Assembly (NCBI GenBank): GCA_021201815.1
Contig: JAJQEC010000053.1
Location: 1-63,789 of the forward strand
DNA: 63,789 bases
Source: Candidatus Azobacteroides sp.
GTDB taxonomy: Bacteria > Bacteroidota > Bacteroidia > Bacteroidales > WRGA01
Direction: 5' to 3'
Within the stretch, counting starts at the first letter, position 1; each line of letters opens with the position of its first letter. The translations under genes and the position numbers were made by a program. The notes below the pieces were generated by a model that saw only the letters and a list, made by a program, of their open reading frames with translations, was not told where the DNA came from and did no database searches. Shown here piece after piece: positions 56,689 to 63,789 of this stretch.

Positions 56689-57369
56689 TCAGGAATCATA
56701 TAAGCATTCATCGACCGTAAAATTCATAAACCGGTTATAAGGATATAAGGCTTTACATCTTTTAAGGATTTCTGCTGCACAATCCGGGTTTTTCCAGATA
56801 GTATCCGCTAATGGACTGGTAGGAGAATAATGTCTGTTTTTTAATAAATCGGCATATTCAAAATCTTTAGGAAAACCCTTCGGGACAGTCTTTAATGGCT
56901 CGCCAAAAAATTCGGTAAAGTACTTTTTATATTCTTTCTCCTCCGTAATGGAAAGATATTCCTCAATGTTATCATGCACTGCCTCCCGTATTGCTTTTAG
57001 TACCTTTGGCTGTGGTGCATGAATTCCTCCGGAAACAAAACTCTCGCCCGGACTGATATGTACATAATAACCTGCTCTTTCACTTTTTCTTCCTCCACGG
57101 GAAGCAATATAAGCTCCCAAATGATTTTTATAAGGACTCTTATCCGGAGAAAAACGAACATCCCGGTAAATTCTGAAAATACAGTCTTTTGCCTGCATCC
57201 CTCTTATGTCTTCATCAAAAACAGAGATTTCGGATATTAACCAGGAAATAAATTCTTCGTGAACTTTTTTTACTTCTTCAAATTCTTCTTTATGTGATTG
57301 AAACCATTCCCGGTTATTATTTTTAATTAATCTTTTTATAAAATCGTAGAGTATATTCAGGCTTCTCAT
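56689..57369 (-). CDS. DUF2461 family protein
   Basis: The protein has 226 residues. It matches the TIGR02453/DUF2461 family: FIKRLIKNNNREWFQSHKEEFEEVKK at the start, FRIYRDVRFSPDKSPYKNHLGAYIA in the middle and GYYVHISPGESFVSGGIHAPQPKVLKAIREAV. The family is widespread and its function is unknown. It is the first gene of the leftward DUF2461-yhcH-glgB group, separated from rho by a strong terminator. Confidence 0.9.
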   Translation of the reverse strand: MRSLNILYDFIKRLIKNNNREWFQSHKEEFEEVKKVHEEFISWLISEISVFDEDIRGMQAKDCIFRIYRDVRFSPDKSPYKNHLGAYIASRGGRKSERAGYYVHISPGESFVSGGIHAPQPKVLKAIREAVHDNIEEYLSITEEKEYKKYFTEFFGEPLKTVPKGFPKDFEYADLLKNRHYSPTSPLADTIWKNPDCAAEILKRCKALYPYNRFMNFTVDECLYDS

Positions 57370-57448
57370 ATTACTATTTTATGTTTTTTTTAATAATGCA
57401 ATATACAAACTTACAAAATAAAATCGCATTCATTACCTATATTACAAA

Positions 57449-57486
57449 AAAATCGCATAATAACATGACTGCCATTATGCGATTTT
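57449..57486 (-). terminator. Rho-independent terminator after rho
   Basis: AAAATCGCATAAT pairs with ATTATGCGATTTT around a short loop. Read leftward it ends in a run of seven Ts. It lies about 30 bases after the rho stop. Confidence 0.9.
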
Positions 57487-57514
57487 ATATCTGCTTTATC
57501 TGATTGTGACCGAC

Positions 57515-59338
57515 TTAATCATTCATAGAATATAAAAATTCTTCATTACTTGATGTTTTTCCAAAACGGTCTAATAAGAATTCCATTGCCTCAAGAGAAT
57601 TCATATCAGCCAGGTATTTACGGAGTATCCACATGCGGTTCAGCGTATCTTTTTCCAGTAACAGATCATCACGACGAGTACTGGAAGCAGTAATATCCAC
57701 AGCCGGGAAGATTCGTTTATTAGATAATTTCCTGTCAAGCTGAAGTTCCATATTACCGGTACCTTTGAATTCTTCGAAAATTACCTCATCCATTTTTGAA
57801 CCGGTATCTATCAAAGCCGTAGCAATAATTGTTAAACTACCTCCGTTTTCAATGTTACGGGCCGCACCGAAAAAGCGTTTTGGCTTATGAAGTGCATTTG
57901 CATCCACACCTCCGGATAAAACTTTTCCGGATGCAGGAGAAACCGTATTGTAAGCTCTGGCCAGACGAGTAATGGAATCCAGTAATATAATCACATCATA
58001 CCCGCATTCCACTAGTCTTTTTGCTTTTTCCAGTACAATACTTGCGATTCTTACATGACGTTCTGCCGGCTCATCAAAAGTAGAAGCAATTACTTCCGCT
58101 TTTACACTACGTGCCATATCCGTTACCTCTTCCGGGCGTTCATCAATAAGCAGGATAATCATATATACTTCCGGATTATTAGCAGCAATAGCGTTTGCAA
58201 TATCTTTCAGCAACATGGTTTTACCGGTTTTTGGCTGTGCCACAATCAATCCTCTCTGTCCTTTACCGATAGGTGAAAATAAATCTACTACACGGGCAGA
58301 TAACGTATCTTTATACCCTCTGGTCAGATTGAATTTCTCATCCGGAAACAGAGGAGTTAAATAATCAAAAGGAATACGGTCCCTGACATATTCAGGGTTT
58401 CTTCCGTTAATTCTTTCTACTTTTACCAACGGAAAATATTTTTCGCCTTCTTTAGGCGGGCGGATAGGGCCTTCAACCACGTCACCGGTTTTCAGTCCGA
58501 ATAATTTAATCTGAGACTGGGAAATATAAATATCATCCGGAGAATTCAAATAATTATAGTCGGAAGAACGAAGAAAACCATAGCCGTCCTGCATAATTTC
58601 CAGCACACCAACTCCGGTCAATAATCCATTAAAATCAAATGGTTTTTCATTTTCATTGTTGCTATTATTTGACTGAGAATAATTATTATTGTTGTTATTA
58701 TTACCGTTGGAAGGATGAGAATAATTATTATTCTGAGGAGGGGTATTCATTTCTTTCTGCTCCTGATTTTTTACGACCGGACGCTGGGAAGAACTATTGT
58801 TAGCCGGTTGAGAGCCGGGCTGAAGAGTTCTGGATGGTTCCTGCTGCGGTTGTTTTTTCTGTGAAGTTGCCTCTTTCTTTTCTTTTTTACCTTTCTCCAC
58901 CATCACCACTTCTTCCGTTTTTTCAGGCTGGGCGGGAGTTTGCGCCTCCTGAGATTGAGGCTGAGGTTTAGAAGAAGTTTTGGTTTTTCTGGCAGCCGGT
59001 TTTTGTTCCTTTTTAGGTTCTTCCGGTTTCACTTCTGTTTTTACCTCTGTTTTTTTAGAAGATGAAGAAGCTGCTTTTGTCTTACTTTTTTCCGCACCGG
59101 CTTTTGCATTTTCACTTTCCGGTTTCTTTTCGTCTGTAATTCGCGGACGGCGCTTTCTTGCTTCTTTCTTTTCTTCAGCAGCAAGTTTTAGTTTGGCATT
59201 ATCAATTGCCTGTTGATCTATAATCTCGTAGATCAATTTGTCTTTATCCAAAGAATTTATTTTTTTAATTCCCATTTCTTTGGCGATGGACTGTAACTCA
59301 GCCTCATCCTTTTCTCTTAATTGAAGGATATCGTACAT
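57515..59338 (-). CDS. rho: Transcription termination factor Rho with a long low-complexity insert
   Basis: Hexameric RNA-dependent ATPase that ends transcription. It has 607 residues, against about 420 in E. coli. Residues 1-50 form the Rho N-terminal helical domain. About 50-232 is an insert: Lys/Glu-rich, then Gln/Pro-rich, then Asn-rich at 201-230. The RNA-binding domain begins near 236 ([22 protein letters not shown]) and the ATPase has Walker [12 protein letters not shown], a [15 protein letters not shown] block and the closing [13 protein letters not shown]. Large disordered inserts in Rho are known in Bacteroidota and can drive phase separation. Transcribed alone. Confidence 0.96.
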   Translation of the reverse strand: MYDILQLREKDEAELQSIAKEMGIKKINSLDKDKLIYEIIDQQAIDNAKLKLAAEEKKEARKRRPRITDEKKPESENAKAGAEKSKTKAASSSSKKTEVKTEVKPEEPKKEQKPAARKTKTSSKPQPQSQEAQTPAQPEKTEEVVMVEKGKKEKKEATSQKKQPQQEPSRTLQPGSQPANNSSSQRPVVKNQEQKEMNTPPQNNNYSHPSNGNNNNNNNYSQSNNSNNENEKPFDFNGLLTGVGVLEIMQDGYGFLRSSDYNYLNSPDDIYISQSQIKLFGLKTGDVVEGPIRPPKEGEKYFPLVKVERINGRNPEYVRDRIPFDYLTPLFPDEKFNLTRGYKDTLSARVVDLFSPIGKGQRGLIVAQPKTGKTMLLKDIANAIAANNPEVYMIILLIDERPEEVTDMARSVKAEVIASTFDEPAERHVRIASIVLEKAKRLVECGYDVIILLDSITRLARAYNTVSPASGKVLSGGVDANALHKPKRFFGAARNIENGGSLTIIATALIDTGSKMDEVIFEEFKGTGNMELQLDRKLSNKRIFPAVDITASSTRRDDLLLEKDTLNRMWILRKYLADMNSLEAMEFLLDRFGKTSSNEEFLYSMND

Positions 59339-59901
59339 TCAAAAATTATAAATAAGATTTATATTATATTCTATGTCAAAATAAAACACACATCATTATT
59401 GAGTGAATCTTTTTTCATTTTCGGTTAGTGGCTTTTATTTTTCATGAAAAACATGGAGTTTATTATAATTCTTCCGGTAAAACCTGAACATTCATTTCAG
59501 AACAGGATCATCAATTATGATAAAGAATAATAATAAATAATTTTGGGTGAATAAGAAAAATTCGATATGTTTACGAAAGTATTTATGGTGCAATATATAT
59601 ATAAAATTTATAACTTCCTTACTTTTTACTTAAAAAAAACATACTTTTTAAGTTTTTTTATTACCACAAAATATTTTCAGAAGTAAAACAATCACTATTT
59701 AAAAAAGTTTTGCTTCTTTATTAAAATATTATATATACTGCTGAATTAATTCTTTCTGTTTTCTAAAAAACACATATCATTTTTAATTTATCATTTCTTA
59801 TTTATATCTACCTTTAAGATAAAAATCTCTCCATACTCTTTAATGGAAACAATCCTACCCTATCTTTTCTTTTTTTGCAAACTATTCACATTTATAATTT
59901 A
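59339..59901. other. AT-rich intergenic region upstream of rho
   Basis: Gene-free, with many A and T runs, between the sodium/alanine symporter stop and rho. I recognise no complete promoter, hairpin or small gene. Its length suggests rho has a long leader or distant promoter. Confidence 0.35.
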
Positions 59902-61257
59902 CTAATAAGAGTTCTTATCGCAGTCATCTAAACGATTATTCCAAAGATATTTTTTCGTTTCAGAAACAAGTATACTGCTTAATAATACTAATGAAATCAG
60001 ATTGGGTATTGCCATGAGTCCGTTAAATATGTCTCCTAAATTCCAGACAATATCCAGGGATAAGACAGTACCTAAGAAAACGGTTATCAAATAAAGTACC
60101 TTATAATACCGGATAGATTTTTTCCCGAATAGATACTCTGTCGTCTTTTCTGCGTAATAAGACCAGCCAATAATCGTCGAAAAAGCAAATGTAACCAAAG
60201 CAATACTCAGAAATACTCCACCATACCCATAGAAAAAACGGTCAAAAGCATATTGTGTAATTTCAATACCAGCTTTTCCACTCGCCCAAGCTCCGGTATT
60301 GACAAGTACCAGACCTGTCAGAGCACAAACAATTACCGTATCCCAAAAGGTTCCGGTAGCAGAAACCAACGCCTGCCTGACCGGATTCCGGGTTTGAGCT
60401 ACAGCAGCAACAATCGGAGCAGATCCCAATCCTGATTCATTAGAGAAGAGTCCTCTCGCCACGCCGAATCGGGCAGCCATAATAATAGTAGAACCGGCAA
60501 AACCTCCAACCGCTGTCTGTCCGGTGAAAGCCGTTTTTATAATAACTTTCAGGGAATAGAACAGGGTTTCATACCCTAATGCCAGAATAAGTAAACAACC
60601 CAATACATAAAAAACAGCCATAAAAGGCACTAACTTATCACAAACCCGGGCAATGGATTTAATCCCTCCGATAATAATCGCACCCGTCAGAATAAAAAGG
60701 ACTATGCCAATATAGACTTTATGAATACCAAAACTTGCATGTAAAGCTGAAGCAATAGAATTCGCCTGAATGGAAGAACCTATTCCGAATGCAGCAATAG
60801 AGGTAAATAAAGCAAAAAGGACCGCAAGAAATTTATTTTTCAATCCGTATTCCAGCACGTACATGGGTCCACCGGAAAAGGATCCGTCCGGATTGCGTTT
60901 TCGATACTTTACAGCCAGCAAGCCTTCTGCATATTTCGTAGAAATGCCGAATACTCCGGTAAGCCATATCCAGAATACAGCTCCCGGACCACCCAACGAA
61001 ACAGCCGTTGCCACACCGATTATATTACCGGTTCCTATTGTTGCCGCCAGAGAAGTTGCCAACGCGCTGAATTGGCTGATATCTCCATGAGAGTCTTTAT
61101 CTTTTTTTATGGATAGCTTTATCCCTTTTCCAATATACCGCTGTATAAACCGCAAACGAAAAGTAAGAAAAAGATGGGTCCCCAGCAATAAAATAAGCAA
61201 AGGCCAACCCCACATAAAACCTGCAATAGCTGCAACCAATTCCGAAAATTCTTCCAT
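59902..61257 (-). CDS. Sodium:alanine symporter family protein (AGCS)
   Basis: The protein has 451 residues from ATG 61255-61257 (MEEFSELVAAIAGFMWGWP), preferred over the upstream Met at 61275. It has about ten hydrophobic segments. Family blocks: GDISQFSALATSLAATIGTGNIIGVATAVSLGGPGAVFWIW, GLFSNESGLGSAPIVAAVAQT and the TIIGWSYYAEK region. It imports alanine or glycine with sodium across the cytoplasmic membrane; which substrate is not decidable here. Leftward and isolated. Confidence 0.93.
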   Translation of the reverse strand: MEEFSELVAAIAGFMWGWPLLILLLGTHLFLTFRLRFIQRYIGKGIKLSIKKDKDSHGDISQFSALATSLAATIGTGNIIGVATAVSLGGPGAVFWIWLTGVFGISTKYAEGLLAVKYRKRNPDGSFSGGPMYVLEYGLKNKFLAVLFALFTSIAAFGIGSSIQANSIASALHASFGIHKVYIGIVLFILTGAIIIGGIKSIARVCDKLVPFMAVFYVLGCLLILALGYETLFYSLKVIIKTAFTGQTAVGGFAGSTIIMAARFGVARGLFSNESGLGSAPIVAAVAQTRNPVRQALVSATGTFWDTVIVCALTGLVLVNTGAWASGKAGIEITQYAFDRFFYGYGGVFLSIALVTFAFSTIIGWSYYAEKTTEYLFGKKSIRYYKVLYLITVFLGTVLSLDIVWNLGDIFNGLMAIPNLISLVLLSSILVSETKKYLWNNRLDDCDKNSY

Positions 61258-61840
61258 AAAGACTTTAAACAACAATTATTTTGGAGAAAAGAGTACGAAT
61301 GAGGTTGTAAATGTAATTATTTTTCCTTTTTTTCTTTTAGCCTGTAAAAAATTATTTTAAACAATGAATTATAAAGATTTTACATATGTAAAAAATTTTA
61401 CAGTTAATAAACAATAGGGATATTTTTAAATAATTGGTCAATGCAGCAATTCATTGAATCGGAGATATGATTATACGATATTTTAACCTGAAAAGGGTTT
61501 TGAACTCTCTGAGAATTGAATATTTGGAGTTGTCTTTACTCTTCTATCAAAAGAAAGAAATCTCAACACGTTTAATAATTCTGAAAAACAGACAAGGTTT
61601 TAAATCCGGACATAGTGTATACTTCTATAGTTTTCGAACACGTATATCAATGATATATAAGCATATACAGAGTTGACACATTAAAATTCCGGAACTGATA
61701 GATACCTTTTGTCTAATAAGGAAAATGAGCAGGTTAACTTACAGGTTTTTAACCCCTTAACGACACCCTCGCCGTAATACATATTACAACCCTACCGAAA
61801 TACTACATCTAAGGCAACGTAATACGTATTTCATAAGAGA
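61258..61840. other. Intergenic region left of REP copy B
   Basis: No convincing gene; an open frame at 61467-61676 has no recognisable features. Two palindrome-like motifs, GTAATACATATTAC and GTAATACGTATT, lie about 45 bases apart near 61770-61830. Their role is unknown. Confidence 0.35.
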
Positions 61841-61887
61841 GCCGTGCTGAGCGGCTAGTCATATGGCGTCGCTACGCGGCTTTAGGG
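61841..61887 (+). repeat. REP-like two-hairpin element, copy B
   Basis: Hairpin 1 is a shorter version (GCCGTGCTGAGCGGCT, 61841-61856), the linker is AGTCATATGGC, and hairpin 2 is GTCGC-TAC-GCGGC (61868-61880). It matches copy A in order and spacing. Confidence 0.7.
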
Positions 61888-61970
61888 GCAGTGGCATAAA
61901 AGTAAGGTTACCTTCTTTTATCTAATGTTTTAATCGACTGGTTTTCTTCTGACTATATGTGACTATCTCA

Positions 61971-62030
61971 CCGAAAAGCCACGGAGTGGCGGTATATCCT
62001 TAGCCGTGCTGCCTCAGCACACGGCCAAGC
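61971..62030 (-). repeat. REP-like two-hairpin element, copy C (inverted)
   Basis: Read leftward: hairpin 1 GCCGTGTGCTGAGGCAGCAC then GGC (62003-62025), linker TAAGGATATACC, hairpin 2 GCCAC-TCC-GTGGC (61978-61990), then TTTTCGG. Compared with copy A, both sides of the hairpin 2 stem changed together (GCCGC/GCGGC to GCCAC/GTGGC). Confidence 0.75.
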
Positions 62031-62137
62031 TTTTTCAGAATAAAATACATGGAAGAGAAACAAGATTATTTCCTCTGTTTTTTGCTATGATGTTGCTTAT
62101 CGAATTGTAAAAACAATTACTATTTTTATATAAAAAC

Positions 62138-62164
62138 AAAGGGTTGTCGTGATGACAACCCTTT
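62138..62164 (-). terminator. Rho-independent terminator after eno
   Basis: AAAGGGTTGTC and GACAACCCTTT are exact complements with a 5-base loop. Read leftward a T-rich tract follows (GTTTTTATA). It lies about 23 bases after the enolase stop. Confidence 0.88.
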
Positions 62165-62186
62165 ACTATAGGAACGCTTTACTAAC

Positions 62187-63485
<1,299 letters not shown>

Positions 63486-63580
63486 TTAATAATGATTAGT
63501 TAATAACGAATATATTAAAATCTTAACTTGTTCTTTTTCTATTGATTAATTCCAGAAGGGGTTTCCAGTTTTTGGCCGCA

Positions 63581-63588
63581 CAAAGATA
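63581..63588 (-). promoter_or_regulatory. -7 element upstream of eno
   Basis: CAAAGATA reads TATCTTTG leftward, about 105 bases before the eno ATG. A TTTG (leftward) lies 24 bases further, slightly beyond the usual distance. Confidence 0.5.
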
Positions 63589-63702
63589 AAAAAGAAAAAG
63601 AAAAGTAAAATGCAAATTCCCTATTTTCTTCGAAAGAATTTCCTTTTATATTAAAATACCGATACTCTTCTCTTCTTGGAAAGGAAGAGTTGTCTGGTAT
63701 TT

Positions 63703-63710
63703 TATCTTTG
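63703..63710 (+). promoter_or_regulatory. Possible promoter for a gene beyond the right edge
   Basis: TATCTTTG is a perfect -7 box pointing right. The following bases to the window end contain no clear start codon context. A gene outside the window is inferred. Confidence 0.35.
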
Positions 63711-63789
63711 TATGCTCCCAAAGATGAAGAATCCCACCCCCTCTCCCCTCGAAGAAGATACTATGTAAATAATCAAATTTGTTTTGCTA

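Noticed and set aside
63720..63789. A second copy of the C-rich palindrome at the right edge (CCCACCCCCTCTCCCCTC)
   Set aside because: Only one arm-like stretch is visible and it does not match the arm at 17661-17689 beyond C-rich composition; the window ends before a second arm could be checked.

Overview
The window looks like chromosomal DNA from a low-GC member of the order Bacteroidales (Bacteroidota). The family cannot be fixed from the sequence alone. Four things support this. Several genes are preceded by the Bacteroidota-type promoter (TTG or TTTG, about 19-22 bases, then TAnnTTTG). There is a fused MurF-alanine racemase gene. Rho carries a long disordered N-terminal insert. There is a Nudix-type regulator with a xylose operon, and there are several short lipoproteins with an (L/H)SC-type lipobox and a DUF4988-type surface lipoprotein. 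I see no rRNA, tRNA, CRISPR array, insertion sequence or prophage.

Layout. 1-6 kb: the 3' end of an unknown gene, a small membrane protein, a pentapeptide-repeat protein, asnB, and a DUF4988/collagen-like/SGNH-hydrolase lipoprotein. 6-9 kb: three leftward genes, a radical SAM protein with a helix-hairpin-helix, its usual DNA-metabolism partner, and an NYN nuclease with an OST-HTH domain; this is the most plausible poorly characterised system here. 9.7-15.5 kb: tandem DUF4878 lipoproteins, lpxH with a SufT-like gene, an RluA-type pseudouridine synthase, a split chromate transporter and cardiolipin synthase. 15.6-22 kb: dnaX, then about 1 kb rich in repeats (a 29-bp perfect palindrome, a strong promoter, six contiguous 22-bp units), murF-alr and rnz. 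22-29.7 kb: a lipoprotein, a dicarboxylate or amino-acid symporter, transaldolase, a TPR protein, rmuC and a stand-alone LigD phosphoesterase domain.

30-37 kb is a leftward xylose operon: Nudix-type regulator, xylB, a GH30 glycosidase broken by one in-frame stop, xylA and xylE. Its promoter (TTTG-N19-TATATTTG) lies just upstream of the regulator. Xylose would enter through XylE, be isomerised and phosphorylated to xylulose 5-phosphate, and enter the pentose phosphate pathway, where the transaldolase at 24.7 kb also acts. 37-46.6 kb: an NfeD-like protein, rlmN, manganese catalase, pdxA, serS, manA and lpdA. 46.6-52 kb: a glycosyltransferase, lysA, lysC and dnaA. 52-63.8 kb: citrate synthase, glgB with two small genes, rho, a sodium/alanine symporter and enolase.

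The intergenic DNA is the unusual part. It holds three copies of a two-hairpin REP-like element with compensating stem changes, a second paired-hairpin element, recurring GTAAAAGG-type repeats that form stem-loops between leftward genes, and possible gene remnants. All family assignments come from reading motifs by eye; no database search was run.
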